NCBI RefSeq assembly: GCF_014131695.1
Contig: NZ_CP036346.1
Coordinates: 1,612,001-1,676,000 of the forward strand
Length of the DNA: 64,000 nt
Source: Thomasclavelia ramosa DSM 1402
Lineage (GTDB): Bacteria; Bacillota_I; Bacilli_A; Erysipelotrichales; Coprobacillaceae
Direction: 5' to 3'
Under the pieces are notes generated by a model. It saw only the letters and a program-made list of their open reading frames with translations. It was not told the origin of the DNA and searched no databases. A program made the translations under genes and the position numbers. Below are positions 44,777-54,173 of this stretch, one piece after another. Each line of letters starts with the position of its first letter. The stretch's first letter is position 1.

Positions 44777-46192
44777 TTAATCCTCACTTTTTAGTTTATT
44801 AAATAATTTAAAAGCTTTCTCAACTAAACTCATGTTTGATACACGATAAGTCCAATTGGTATCATTAACTTCTCCCGGAATATTAAACCGTTGTTCATTA
44901 TCTACTTCCAGCAAATCCCAAACTGGAACAATTACATCACTGGCATTGGAATGTAAGCAGAATTTAATAATTGCTAAATTTAGCGGCAGTTTTTCATCAA
45001 CTATTTTCTTTATTTTATTCAATGCTTCTTCATTAAGGCTATCGCTCCATCCTTTGATTGTTTCGTTATCATGAGTTCCGGGATAAAAATATGAATGTTC
45101 AAGATCATTAAAACCATCATCTAACATAAATTGAAAAACTTTCATTCCTTTGAGATGATAATGATTTTTTAATTCAATAACTTCAGGACGCAGATAACCT
45201 AGATCTTCTGCTACTAAATCAATACTTCCTAGAGAGGCATATAATTGATCAAATAGTTCGTAGCCGGGAGCATATTTCCAACTTCCTTCAATCGCTGTTG
45301 GTGCATCAACAGGAATATCCCAATACGAATCAAATGCTCGAAAGTGGTCAATACGAGTAATATCGAAGATCTTACTAGCCCAGCCAATTCGATCAGTCCA
45401 AAATTTAAATTTATTAAATTTTAGATATTTCCAATCATAAAGAGGATTTCCCCAATATTGCCCAGTTGGACTAAAATAATCGGGTGGAACACCAGCAACA
45501 CTTGTTGGATAACCCGCTTCGTCCAATAAAAATGACTGATTATCCAACCATACTTCGACTGAACCGTGATCAACATAAAATGGCATATCACCAATAATTT
45601 TGATTCCTTTATCATTAGCATATTTTTTAAATGAAAACCATTGATGATAAAAAATAAATTGAACAAATTGATAGTAAGCAATCTGCTCTGTATATTTTGT
45701 TAAATTTACCTGATGATATTTAGGATAATCTTTAAATTCAGTCGGCCATGATGCCCAATCATAACTTTTATTAATTGAAGCAAACGTACAGTAGAGAGCA
45801 TAATCAAAAACCCAAGGGCATTTAGTTAAAAAACGATCGTACTGATCATTGCCCTTAAAATTGTTATATGCCAATAATAAATATTTATGCTTAAATTTTC
45901 TGATTTTGTCATAATCAACATTTGATGTTTCAGAATAATATTCAGGTACTTCATCTAACAGCCCATTTTCGACTAAACTGTTTAAATTAATATAGATTTC
46001 ATCTCCGGCATATGTACTTACCGCACGATATGGTGAATTAGCTTGAGTAGAAGGATGAAATGGCAAAATTTGAAGATATTGACCTTTATTTGCAGCAAGC
46101 TGGTCAATGACCTTATAAGCTTCTTTTCCTAAATCACCAATCCCATGTTTTGAAGGAAAACTTGATAAAGGAAATAAAATTCCACTCTTCAT
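44777..46192 (-). CDS. malQ: 4-alpha-glucanotransferase
   Basis: A 471-residue GH77 amylomaltase that transfers glucan chains between maltodextrins. It opens GILFPLSSFPSKHGIGDLG, and shows IGDMPFYVDHGSVEVW, RIDHFRAFDSYWDIP with the catalytic aspartate, LVAEDLGYL with the acid/base glutamate, and PGTHDNETIKGW. It is slightly shorter than average (about 500). The start lies one base after the LUD gene stop, so the two are coupled. No other maltodextrin genes are nearby. Confidence 0.95.
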   Translation of the reverse strand: MKSGILFPLSSFPSKHGIGDLGKEAYKVIDQLAANKGQYLQILPFHPSTQANSPYRAVSTYAGDEIYINLNSLVENGLLDEVPEYYSETSNVDYDKIRKFKHKYLLLAYNNFKGNDQYDRFLTKCPWVFDYALYCTFASINKSYDWASWPTEFKDYPKYHQVNLTKYTEQIAYYQFVQFIFYHQWFSFKKYANDKGIKIIGDMPFYVDHGSVEVWLDNQSFLLDEAGYPTSVAGVPPDYFSPTGQYWGNPLYDWKYLKFNKFKFWTDRIGWASKIFDITRIDHFRAFDSYWDIPVDAPTAIEGSWKYAPGYELFDQLYASLGSIDLVAEDLGYLRPEVIELKNHYHLKGMKVFQFMLDDGFNDLEHSYFYPGTHDNETIKGWSDSLNEEALNKIKKIVDEKLPLNLAIIKFCLHSNASDVIVPVWDLLEVDNEQRFNIPGEVNDTNWTYRVSNMSLVEKAFKLFNKLKSED

Positions 46193-46193
46193 C

Positions 46194-46835
46194 TTAATAA
46201 CCTAAATCTTGATCAACAATAACGATCTTAATTCGATTAATGTTACCTTGATACCCCAATTTGACATAGCTGCTGCATATTCTATCTGCTGATAAACAAT
46301 TCATACATGTCCCTGTTTTAGTACATGGTGTTTTTTTATTTAAACGAACAGCATTTGCGGGAGCACTAATTGATTTAATGTGATTGATTGCTTCTTCTTC
46401 ACTATCAAAAATCTTATTTTTCCCAGCGATTACAACAACTTCTTTTGGACCATAGATCATAGCTGCAACACGATTTCCATTTCCATCAACATTGTATAAA
46501 CATCCATTTGTAGTTAGAGCATTTGTGCTCGTTATAAATAAATCGCTAGTAAAAGCTTTTCTGAATATTTCCTGCATTTGTTCTCGCTCTAATCCCTCTT
46601 GATAGCGATCATGCAATAAAACATCAGATTGATGAATTAAATCAATTACTCCTGTTTCAAATAAAGTCATCGAACCACCTAAGGCAACTGTTTTGTGATT
46701 ACATAAATATTTTTTTAAATAATTATGTAATTGTTCAAAGTTATCAACAAAAGTAATTTGCATATTATTTTGTTCAAACGCTTTGATCATCCCATCTTGT
46801 TTAATTTTAATAATAGTTCCTAAATTTTTATCCAT
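46194..46835 (-). CDS. LUD-domain protein
   Basis: A 213-residue LUD (lactate utilisation, LutC/YkgG-like) protein. VALGGSMTLFETGV, HDRYQEGLER, TSTNALTTNGCLYNVDG and PKEVVVIAGKNKI are characteristic. A C-terminal cysteine cluster (CTKTGTCMNCLSADRICSSY) suggests an iron-sulfur site. The LutA/LutB partners are not present, so lactate oxidation cannot be assigned. It sits between feoB (50-base gap) and malQ. Confidence 0.88.
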   Translation of the reverse strand: MDKNLGTIIKIKQDGMIKAFEQNNMQITFVDNFEQLHNYLKKYLCNHKTVALGGSMTLFETGVIDLIHQSDVLLHDRYQEGLEREQMQEIFRKAFTSDLFITSTNALTTNGCLYNVDGNGNRVAAMIYGPKEVVVIAGKNKIFDSEEEAINHIKSISAPANAVRLNKKTPCTKTGTCMNCLSADRICSSYVKLGYQGNINRIKIVIVDQDLGY

Positions 46836-46885
46836 AATGTAAGTCCTTTCATTGGTTATCTATTTATAATTATATTATTTGTCAA

Positions 46886-48898
46886 TCAAGAAATCAATAA
46901 AGCTAAATGATAAACAATAAAAGCAACTACGTAAGCAATTCCTGTTTGATAACCTGCTGTCAAGATTGCCTGTAGCCAAGAACCAAGTTCTCGTTTTGTT
47001 GCCGCAAAAGCAGCCACACAAGGCATATATAATACTGTAAAGGTTAAAAAAGCAAATGCACTTGCTGGTGTAAGTAAAGTATTCAAAGCATGATATAAAG
47101 CATCCGGGCTACTTGAATTAGTAAGGACAGATAAGGTTGAGACAACCGATTCTTTTGCTGTTATTCCAGTAATCAAAGATGTCGATAAGCGCCAATCAGA
47201 AAATCCTAAAGGTGCAAAAATAAATGATAGTTTATTTCCGATGTAAGCTAAAATACTTTTTGAACTATCAGTGACCATTTCAAAACGAAAATTAAAGCTT
47301 TGTAAAAACCAAATTAATAAAGATGCAATAAAAATAATTGTAAAAGCTTTTTTTAAAAAATCCTTTGCTTTCTCCCACATATGCATAATCACATTTTTAG
47401 CTGTTGGGATTCGGTAACTTGGTAATTCCATTACAAAAGGAATTGGATCACCAGGGAAAATTGTCGCTTTTAATAATAATGCAGAAAAAATTGCAACTAA
47501 AATTCCAATACAATATATAGTAATCATCACCAGTGGGGCTTTCGTACTAAAAAAAGCTGCAATTATCATCCCATATATTGGCAATTTAGCACTGCATGAC
47601 ATAAATGGTGTCACAATAATTGTCATTTTACGATCACGTTGAGACGATAATGTTCGTGAAGCCATAATTGCAGGTACAGAACACCCAAATCCAATTAACA
47701 TCGGAACAAAAGATTTACCAGATAAACCTATTTTTCTTAACAGCTTATCCATTACAAAAGCTACCCGTGCCATATATCCGCTATCCTCTAACATCGATAG
47801 AAAAAAGAATAATACAACAATTAACGGCAAGAATGATAAAACACTTCCAACTCCAGCAATTACTCCATCTCGCAGTAGCGAAATTAGCCAAGGTGCAACT
47901 TGATGATTAGTTAAAAATGTAATAATCGTACTCCCGATAAAATCAACTGCTATTTCCATTAATGACTGTAACGGTGCACCAATAACATTAAAGGTCAGAA
48001 AGAAAATCATTAGCATAACGACAATGAAGATTGGTATTCCAAAATATTTATGAGTTAAAATAGAATCTATTTTTTCAGAACGTACTTGACCCGCAGTTTC
48101 TTGCTCTTTAAAAACAGTTTGTCGTGTGATATTTTCAATTACTTGATAGCGCATATCCACTAAGGCCGCATCTTTATCCAAGCCTTCCTTTTCTTCCATA
48201 TCCTCAATAATATGTTTAATAATATGGAGTTGCTGAACATCAAGATGTAATTGCCTGATAATATCTTTATCACCCTCAATAATTTTTGTAACGGCAAAAC
48301 GTTTTGGTAGTTTTGCCTTAACTGCATTATCTTCAATCAAATGGGTTATTGAATGTATCGCTTTGTGAATCTCACCTGAACAAAGATCTAAATGTGAACA
48401 GTTATTTTCTTTTAGAGTTGTTTCAATAGCCTCGATCAATTCTTCAATTCCCTCATTTTTACTTGCTGATAACGGAATAACCCGTATTCCTAACGCCTGT
48501 TGTAATCCTTCTACATCAATGCTATTACCACTACTAATAACCTCATCCATCATATTCAGCGCCAAAATCATTGGAATATTTAATTCTAAAAGCTGCATTG
48601 TTAAATACAAATTACGTTCAATACTAGTCGCATCGATAATATTTATTATCATTGATGGTTTTTCTTTAATCAAAAAATCAGTTGAGACGATTTCTTCCAT
48701 TGTATATGGTGTTAATGAATATATTCCTGGCAAATCAACTAATTTAATCGATGGATGTTTTTTAATAGTTCCAGATTTTTGTTCAACTGTTACACCTGGA
48801 AAATTACCAACATGCTGATTCGAACCAGTTAAAGCATTAAAAAGAGTTGTTTTACCACAATTCTGATTTCCAATTAAAGCTATTGTTTTAGTTGGCAT
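46886..48898 (-). CDS. feoB: Ferrous iron transporter FeoB
   Basis: A 670-residue membrane GTPase that takes up Fe2+. The N-terminal G domain has GNQNCGKTTLFN at residue 9, DLPGIYSLTPYT near 55 and NMMDE near 117; two Gate repeats follow with cysteine-bearing FGCSVPAIMASRT and FMSCSAKLPIYG. ATG 48898 overlaps the feoA stop and has AGAGGTG upstream. feoA is directly before it; no separate feoC is seen. Confidence 0.96.
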   Translation of the reverse strand: MPTKTIALIGNQNCGKTTLFNALTGSNQHVGNFPGVTVEQKSGTIKKHPSIKLVDLPGIYSLTPYTMEEIVSTDFLIKEKPSMIINIIDATSIERNLYLTMQLLELNIPMILALNMMDEVISSGNSIDVEGLQQALGIRVIPLSASKNEGIEELIEAIETTLKENNCSHLDLCSGEIHKAIHSITHLIEDNAVKAKLPKRFAVTKIIEGDKDIIRQLHLDVQQLHIIKHIIEDMEEKEGLDKDAALVDMRYQVIENITRQTVFKEQETAGQVRSEKIDSILTHKYFGIPIFIVVMLMIFFLTFNVIGAPLQSLMEIAVDFIGSTIITFLTNHQVAPWLISLLRDGVIAGVGSVLSFLPLIVVLFFFLSMLEDSGYMARVAFVMDKLLRKIGLSGKSFVPMLIGFGCSVPAIMASRTLSSQRDRKMTIIVTPFMSCSAKLPIYGMIIAAFFSTKAPLVMITIYCIGILVAIFSALLLKATIFPGDPIPFVMELPSYRIPTAKNVIMHMWEKAKDFLKKAFTIIFIASLLIWFLQSFNFRFEMVTDSSKSILAYIGNKLSFIFAPLGFSDWRLSTSLITGITAKESVVSTLSVLTNSSSPDALYHALNTLLTPASAFAFLTFTVLYMPCVAAFAATKRELGSWLQAILTAGYQTGIAYVVAFIVYHLALLIS

Positions 48899-49124
48899 CA
48901 CTAATCACCTCTACTTCAATCATCGCTGCATCATCTTTACGAATCGTTAAAACATAACTTCGTAAATAAAGTTCAATAGGATCACCCATCGGTGCAATCT
49001 TGCGAACTTTTACAACTGTTTTTGGAGTCAATCCCATTTCCAACAAACGACGACGCAATAAGCCCTCTCCGTGAACAATCGTAACTTTCCCACTCATTCC
49101 TGGAATTAATTTATCTAGTGTCAT
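48888..49124 (-). CDS. feoA: FeoA-like SH3-domain protein
   Basis: A 78-residue FeoA, a small SH3-fold protein that supports FeoB. It opens MTLDKLIPGMSGKVTIVHGEG with RRRLLEMGLTPKTVVKV. ATG 49124 has GTAGGAGGAG upstream; the longer frame from 49202 overlaps the MBL gene and has no site. It overlaps feoB by eleven bases and lies ten bases after the MBL hydrolase. Confidence 0.94.
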   Translation of the reverse strand: MTLDKLIPGMSGKVTIVHGEGLLRRRLLEMGLTPKTVVKVRKIAPMGDPIELYLRSYVLTIRKDDAAMIEVEVISDAN

Positions 49125-49134
49125 GTTACTCCTC

Positions 49135-49935
49135 CTACAACCTATATTCTTCCAGATCATCAGGCACAAAGATATTTCCATTAAAATATTGCTTTGCTTC
49201 ATCAGTGTACAATTTTTTACGATGACTAAGATTTTTTTCCTCAGTATGATATAAAATCAAATTCTTGATATTTAATGTTTGTGCTAGTTCGCTAGCTTCT
49301 CTTACTGTTGAATGATACTTTTCGTATGGCTTAAAAAAATCACGTTCTTGATATAAACAAAAAGCTTCACTTAATAACCATTTTGAATCAACAGCATATT
49401 GATAACATAATTCATTGAATGGCTCATCACCTAAACATGTCAATTTTCCATCATCTAATTCAATCGAAAAACCAAATTGTTTTGCTTTTGTTGAGTAAAT
49501 ATCAAAGAAAGTCACAAGATGTTCACAAATTGTGATTTTTTGTCCATCTTGTACTTCATTAATAAATATGCGCTCATCAATTAAATTATAGAGTTTCTCT
49601 TGTACTGTTAGTTTGATAATTGTTTTTATTGTAGAAACCAATTCATCATGACAGTATATGTTGAAGTTACCGTCATATTCACCACTTTTGATTTTGGTTG
49701 CAACCATTCTAAAAATCCATACTACTCCCAATACATGATCAGTGTGGCTATGCGTAACAATCATATTTGTTATTTGGGATAATTCAATCTTTGCCAGTTC
49801 AAGCTGCTTTAAAATACCATTTCCACCGCCGGCATCAACCAATAAATATTCATTTTTATTTTTCAAAGCAAAGCAAGTATTATAACAATTTTTTACACCT
49901 GCATTTCCTGTTCCTAATATAATTACCTTCTCCAT
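49135..49935 (-). CDS. MBL-fold hydrolase, RNase Z-like
   Basis: A 266-residue metallo-beta-lactamase-fold enzyme. It begins VIILGTGNAG, has LLVDAGGGNG near residue 37, the metal motif THSHTDHVLG near 60 and the late FYHT/LYHTEEKN near 235. The arrangement resembles RNase Z/arylsulfatase-type hydrolases, but tRNA processing is not shown because the exosite region is short. ATG 49935 has GCGGAGG upstream. It may share a transcript with feoAB. Confidence 0.85.
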   Translation of the reverse strand: MEKVIILGTGNAGVKNCYNTCFALKNKNEYLLVDAGGGNGILKQLELAKIELSQITNMIVTHSHTDHVLGVVWIFRMVATKIKSGEYDGNFNIYCHDELVSTIKTIIKLTVQEKLYNLIDERIFINEVQDGQKITICEHLVTFFDIYSTKAKQFGFSIELDDGKLTCLGDEPFNELCYQYAVDSKWLLSEAFCLYQERDFFKPYEKYHSTVREASELAQTLNIKNLILYHTEEKNLSHRKKLYTDEAKQYFNGNIFVPDDLEEYRL

Positions 49936-50006
49936 AAATATCCTCCGCGCTAAATTATACACCATATCAAATAAAGTTTATAGACTCTAACTTTAAATTA
50001 AAGAAA

Positions 50007-50032
50007 ATTAGGACCGGCTAACCAGTCCTAAT
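50007..50032 (-). terminator. Terminator after metal P-type ATPase
   Basis: ATTAGGAC and GTCCTAAT, extended by GG/CC across one mismatch, close a four-base loop; a TTTTCTTT tail follows on the minus strand. Confidence 0.75.
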
Positions 50033-50035
50033 CAA

Positions 50036-52507
50036 TTATCGTAATATTCTCATTGAATTTAAGATTGCAATCAATGTTACTCCAACATCAGCAAACACAC
50101 CCATCCACATATTGGCGTATCCAAACATTGTTAATAATAAGACTCCAATTTTAATAATCAATGTAAAAGTCACATTTTGTTTTAGAATTTTATTTGTTTT
50201 TTGTGAAATACAGATTGCTTCACCAATCGTAACAATATCATCATTCATCAATACAATATCAGCTGCTTCAATAGCGGCATCACTTCCAACACCACCCATA
50301 GCAATTCCCAAATCAGCTCGAGCTAGAACTGGTGCATCATTAATACCATCACCGACAAATGATAATTTTGCTCCCTGATTGATTAGAGTTTCTACTTGAA
50401 TTACTTTATCTTGTGGCAACAACTCACTATAAACTGTGTCAATTCCAATTTTTTTAGCAATATCTTCGGCTACTTCGCTACGATCCCCTGTCAACATTAC
50501 AGTATTTTTAATACCATATTTTTTCAGATGTTTGATTCCTTCAATAGTAGTTTCTTTTATTTTATCTGCGACAACAATATTACCTAAATATTTACCTTGA
50601 CAAACAATATGCACTACTGTCCCTACTGTAGATGGATTATTGACTGTAATTCCTAAACCTTCAATATAAGATTTATTACCTAAATTATATACTTTATCAT
50701 CAATTTTAACTTCAATACCTTTACCTGCTATCTCTTTAAAGTCACTAATTCGCTTTTGATCAATTTCTTGACCATATTTTCTTAAAATACTTTTAGCAAT
50801 TGGATGATTTGACATACTTTCACCATATGCTCCAAGCATCAATAAGTCATCGGCACCATTAATTTCTACAACTTCAAAGCTACCTTCTGTAAGTGTTCCA
50901 GTTTTATCAAACACAACAGTATCAATATCCTTTAATAATTCAAGATAATTACCGCCTTTGATTAATGCCCCAACTTTACTTGCTTTCCCTAATCCTGCAT
51001 ATAGTCCCAATGGAATTGAAATAACCAATGCACATGGACATGAGACAACTAAGAAAGTTAAAGCCCGATATAACCAATCTGTAAATACTGCATCTTTAAA
51101 AATCAGCATTGGAACAATTGCAAGTGCAACAGCCAAAAATACAACAGTTGGCGTATAGATTCTTGCAAAGCGTGTAATAAATTGTTCAATTGGAGCTTTT
51201 TTACTAGCTGCATTTTCAACTAAATCTAAAATTCTTGAAACAGTTGAATCTTCATAAACCTGAGATACTTTAAGATTAATAATTCCTGTTAAATTAACTA
51301 CGCCTGCTAATACTTCGTCACCTTTGCTAACATTACGCGGCAGTGTTTCACCAGTTAAACTAGATGTATCTAGAGTACTAGCACCTTCAAGTACAACTCC
51401 ATCAAGAGGTACCTTTTCACCAACTTTAACAATAATCTCGTCACCAATCTTAATTTCTTCTGGAGCAACTTTTTTTATTTCCTCACCCACTAATAAATTA
51501 GCATAATCACTTTTTAAATCCATTAATGAACTAATTGAAGTTCTTGTTTTATTAACTGCATATGCTTGAAAAATTTCTCCAACAGAATAGAATAACATAA
51601 CTGCAATAGCTTCTTTATAGTCACTGATACAAAATGCTCCAATCGTTGCAATACACATTAAGAAATTTTCATCAAAAACCTCACCACGCCTGATATTCTT
51701 TAATGCTTTTAATATAACTTTATACCCTACTAATAAATATGCAATTCCATAAACAATTGCTGCATAATCAAACTCGCCCGCTATAATACCAGCAATATAA
51801 ACTAAGGTTCCACCAATTAACCCAAGATGTTCCTTAGGAACAAATAATTTTGGTTTTTCAACTACTTTAATTTCATCTTTTAATGTCAAAGTCACATCGT
51901 CTTCAACTTGATCAACTACTTTTTGTAGTTTTTTCAATAATTCATTTTGAGCAATCGATGTCTTAGGTTTTACTTTCAGTGTTTCAGTAGAAAAAATAAT
52001 CATTGCTTCATCGATTTCATTCATTTTATTAATTGCTTGTTCAACTTTCATAGCGCAATTTGCACAATCCAATCCACTGATTTTAATATTAATCGCACCT
52101 TTTAAATCACCATGTTGAACTGATTCAATATTATGCTCATGGTCATGTCCACAGCTGCATTCCTTGTGATCATGGTGATGTTCATGCTCGTGTCCGCAGC
52201 CACATTTCTCGTGATCATGATGATGTTTGTGATCATGTTCACCGTTACATTCTTCGTGATTATTAGAAACATTATAATCTTGACCATTTTTTGATAAATT
52301 GATTACTTCTACATCCGGTTCAACGCTTTTAACAGCTTCAACAATTTTTGATTCATCAAACAAATCAGTATCTGTTTCAACAAACATTTTTGTCGTTGCG
52401 AACACAACACTGCACTCTCTAACATTTTCAAGTTTACTAACTCGCTCTTGAACCTTTTGAGCACAATTAGCACAATCTAAACCTTTCAAACTATACTTAA
52501 GTTTCAT
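50036..52507 (-). CDS. zntA: Heavy-metal P1B-type ATPase with His-rich linker
   Basis: An 823-residue metal exporter. Two HMA domains each carry GLDCANCAxKV (residues about 8 and 146), joined by a linker with many His/Cys residues (HDHKHHHDH repeats). Membrane motif SCPCALVIS (CPC) with TGES, DKTGTLT, SNHPIAKS and GDGINDAPVL follow. CPC with an NxxK/D-type C-terminal region fits Zn/Cd/Pb rather than Cu. ATG 52507 has GGAGAGGG upstream. It is co-transcribed with its ArsR regulator. Confidence 0.94.
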   Translation of the reverse strand: MKLKYSLKGLDCANCAQKVQERVSKLENVRECSVVFATTKMFVETDTDLFDESKIVEAVKSVEPDVEVINLSKNGQDYNVSNNHEECNGEHDHKHHHDHEKCGCGHEHEHHHDHKECSCGHDHEHNIESVQHGDLKGAINIKISGLDCANCAMKVEQAINKMNEIDEAMIIFSTETLKVKPKTSIAQNELLKKLQKVVDQVEDDVTLTLKDEIKVVEKPKLFVPKEHLGLIGGTLVYIAGIIAGEFDYAAIVYGIAYLLVGYKVILKALKNIRRGEVFDENFLMCIATIGAFCISDYKEAIAVMLFYSVGEIFQAYAVNKTRTSISSLMDLKSDYANLLVGEEIKKVAPEEIKIGDEIIVKVGEKVPLDGVVLEGASTLDTSSLTGETLPRNVSKGDEVLAGVVNLTGIINLKVSQVYEDSTVSRILDLVENAASKKAPIEQFITRFARIYTPTVVFLAVALAIVPMLIFKDAVFTDWLYRALTFLVVSCPCALVISIPLGLYAGLGKASKVGALIKGGNYLELLKDIDTVVFDKTGTLTEGSFEVVEINGADDLLMLGAYGESMSNHPIAKSILRKYGQEIDQKRISDFKEIAGKGIEVKIDDKVYNLGNKSYIEGLGITVNNPSTVGTVVHIVCQGKYLGNIVVADKIKETTIEGIKHLKKYGIKNTVMLTGDRSEVAEDIAKKIGIDTVYSELLPQDKVIQVETLINQGAKLSFVGDGINDAPVLARADLGIAMGGVGSDAAIEAADIVLMNDDIVTIGEAICISQKTNKILKQNVTFTLIIKIGVLLLTMFGYANMWMGVFADVGVTLIAILNSMRILR

Positions 52508-52520
52508 AAATACCCTCTCC

Positions 52521-52853
52521 TTACTCAATTACATGTTTATACCCAGCGTCAAATATCTGCTTAACGTGTTCATCATCAAGTGAATAATACATCAATTTCC
52601 CATCTCTCCTAAATTTAACTAGGTTTGCTTGCTTTAAAATTCTTAATTGGTGTGAAATAGCAGACTGTGTCATATCTAAACACGCCGCTAAATCATATAC
52701 ACACATTTCTGATTCAAACAAAGCACAAATAATTCTGATTCTAGTTGAATCACCAAAAACTTTAAACAACTCAGCAACATCATAAAGAATTTCCTCTTCC
52801 GGCAATGCTGCAGCAACTTTATTAACAATAGCTTCGTTTACTACTTTATCCAT
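52521..52853 (-). CDS. ArsR/SmtB-type metal-sensing repressor
   Basis: A 110-residue winged-helix repressor. FGDSTRIRIICALF and the recognition helix MTQSAISHQLRILKQANLV are clear. The alpha-5 zinc site D-x-H-x10-H-x2-E is exact (DEHVKQIFDAGYKHVIE at the C-terminus), as in SmtB/CzrA, and a cysteine lies in the alpha-3 region (EMCVYDLA). Zinc, or cobalt/cadmium, is the likely signal. It autoregulates through a palindrome at its promoter and is followed by the ATPase with 13 bases between. Confidence 0.94.
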   Translation of the reverse strand: MDKVVNEAIVNKVAAALPEEEILYDVAELFKVFGDSTRIRIICALFESEMCVYDLAACLDMTQSAISHQLRILKQANLVKFRRDGKLMYYSLDDEHVKQIFDAGYKHVIE

Positions 52854-52869
52854 TTCTTATCTCCTTTCG

Positions 52870-52926
52870 TATGAATATTTATTCATATGACAATATGATT
52901 ATATATCCATATATTTACATTGTCAA
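52870..52926 (-). promoter_or_regulatory. arsR-zntA promoter and operator
   Basis: On the minus strand TTGACA (52921-52926), 17 bases, TATAAT (52898-52903). Just downstream, 52870-52887 is the palindrome TATGAATAAATATTCATA, matching the SmtB/CzrA operator style. Confidence 0.85.
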
Positions 52927-52967
52927 TCAATAATGATAAAATATTTTAAAAAGTATGGAGGGTTCAC

Positions 52968-53498
52968 ATGAAAAAATTACTAGTAGTGATTGATTATCAA
53001 AATGATTTTGTAAATGGTAGTTTAGGATTCCAGGAAGCAGTGGCCTTGGAAGACTATCTTGCAGATCTTATCAAGGAATACCATAATAACAACGATGATG
53101 TTATTTTTACTTATGACACTCATCAAAAAAATTATTTAACTACCCAAGAAGGAAAAAATCTTCCTGTGGCGCATTGTCTTGAAAACACTGAAGGATGGCA
53201 ACTATATGGAAAAATCCATGATTTAGCAAAAAATGATAAAAAAATAATAAAAGAAACTTTTGGCTCATTAGCATTAGGTAATTATTTAAAAAATAAACAA
53301 TACAATGAAATTACTTTAGTCGGTGTCGTTTCAAATATCTGTGTAATATCTAATGCAATAATTATTAAAGCAGCCTTACCCGAAGCATCTATCATTATTG
53401 ATTGTTTAGGAATTGCAAGCAACGACCCCCTTCTTGAACAGAAATCAATTGATATTATGGAAAATTTACATATGAAAATTATTAATAAAAAAAGATAG
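52968..53498 (+). CDS. Isochorismatase-like cysteine hydrolase
   Basis: A 176-residue hydrolase of the isochorismatase/nicotinamidase superfamily. The catalytic aspartate is in VIDYQNDFVNGSLGF near residue 8, the lysine in IIKETFGS near 88 and the cysteine in VGVVSNICVISNA near 124. Its opening and the metal-site-like YDTHQKNYL suggest nicotinamidase-type activity in NAD salvage, but the substrate is uncertain. ATG has GGAGGG upstream. It converges on an orphan IIB gene. Confidence 0.9.
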   Translation: MKKLLVVIDYQNDFVNGSLGFQEAVALEDYLADLIKEYHNNNDDVIFTYDTHQKNYLTTQEGKNLPVAHCLENTEGWQLYGKIHDLAKNDKKIIKETFGSLALGNYLKNKQYNEITLVGVVSNICVISNAIIIKAALPEASIIIDCLGIASNDPLLEQKSIDIMENLHMKIINKKR

Positions 53499-53532
53499 CT
53501 GTATTGAAGATTTAAAACAGCTATCTTTTTTT
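53487..53532. terminator. Bidirectional terminator
   Basis: AAAAAAAGATAGCTGT pairs with ACAGCTATCTTTTTTT across a 14-base loop; it overlaps the ends of both convergent genes. Confidence 0.8.
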
Positions 53533-53931
53533 ATTAACATTTCGATATGCAACACCACGAGTAATCCGTAATAATTTCTCTTCGCCAGGAAAATGAACTG
53601 GATTATTAGGGAACGTCCGATAAATTTCAATTATATCTTTTGCATCTGCAACTATTTCTTCTAATTGCATAAAACCGTACATTTTAGGCGGTAACAGATA
53701 AATTGGAACTGATATGGTCGTCTCCTGTAAAAGACGTTCAACATAAATTTTTAAGTGAGGGCAGCACATAATTATGTCAAAATCAGCTTCTTTTTCTTTA
53801 ACAAGAGAAAACGGATAAAATTCAAGATAAACCTCTTCTTGTAATCCTTTCTCAACTACTTCTTTTTTCATTCTCTCAGTTACATAACTAGAAGAGAATC
53901 CTCCGCCACAACATATTAATATTTTCAACAT
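53521..53931 (-). CDS. PTS IIB-like protein (third orphan copy)
   Basis: A 136-residue IIB homologue of the lactose/cellobiose type. The phospho-cysteine loop reads ILICCGGGFSSSYV, with two adjacent cysteines, and CCPHLKIY replaces the usual LLGPQVRY. A C-terminal extension of about 35 residues (HFPGEEKLLRITRGV) is not usual. No IIA, IIC or sugar enzyme is near. It is divergent from ilvE. Altered sequence suggests a regulatory rather than transport role, which is inference. Confidence 0.8.
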   Translation of the reverse strand: MLKILICCGGGFSSSYVTERMKKEVVEKGLQEEVYLEFYPFSLVKEKEADFDIIMCCPHLKIYVERLLQETTISVPIYLLPPKMYGFMQLEEIVADAKDIIEIYRTFPNNPVHFPGEEKLLRITRGVAYRNVNKKR

Positions 53932-54115
53932 AACTATTCCTTCCTTTATAATTTACTATTCATAACTATTAATGGCCTTAGAATTTTAACTTCTGCAAAT
54001 ATTTATACTACTATATATCTTATCATATAATCTTCGTTTCCAACAAACTAATTGCTTTTTTTAGGATAAGAACATAATTAGTTACATTATCATAGTTTAT
54101 TAGATAAATTCTATC

Positions 54116-54144
54116 TTGTATCACTAGCTAAATGAGAGTATACT
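54116..54144 (+). promoter_or_regulatory. ilvE promoter
   Basis: TTGTAT and TATACT 17 bases apart, 29 bases before the start codon. The remaining intergenic bases from 53932 hold no other clear signal. Confidence 0.6.
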
Positions 54145-54173
54145 TATAAATAAATTAAGGGGGTTGTTTAATA

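Noticed and set aside
46836-46885. Independent promoter for the LUD gene
   Set aside because: TTGACA is present at the end of feoB but no good -10 is at 16-18 bases, so a shared transcript is equally likely.
49936-50006. Fur box controlling feoAB
   Set aside because: No convincing inverted repeat of the Fur type is seen upstream of the MBL-feoA-feoB unit.
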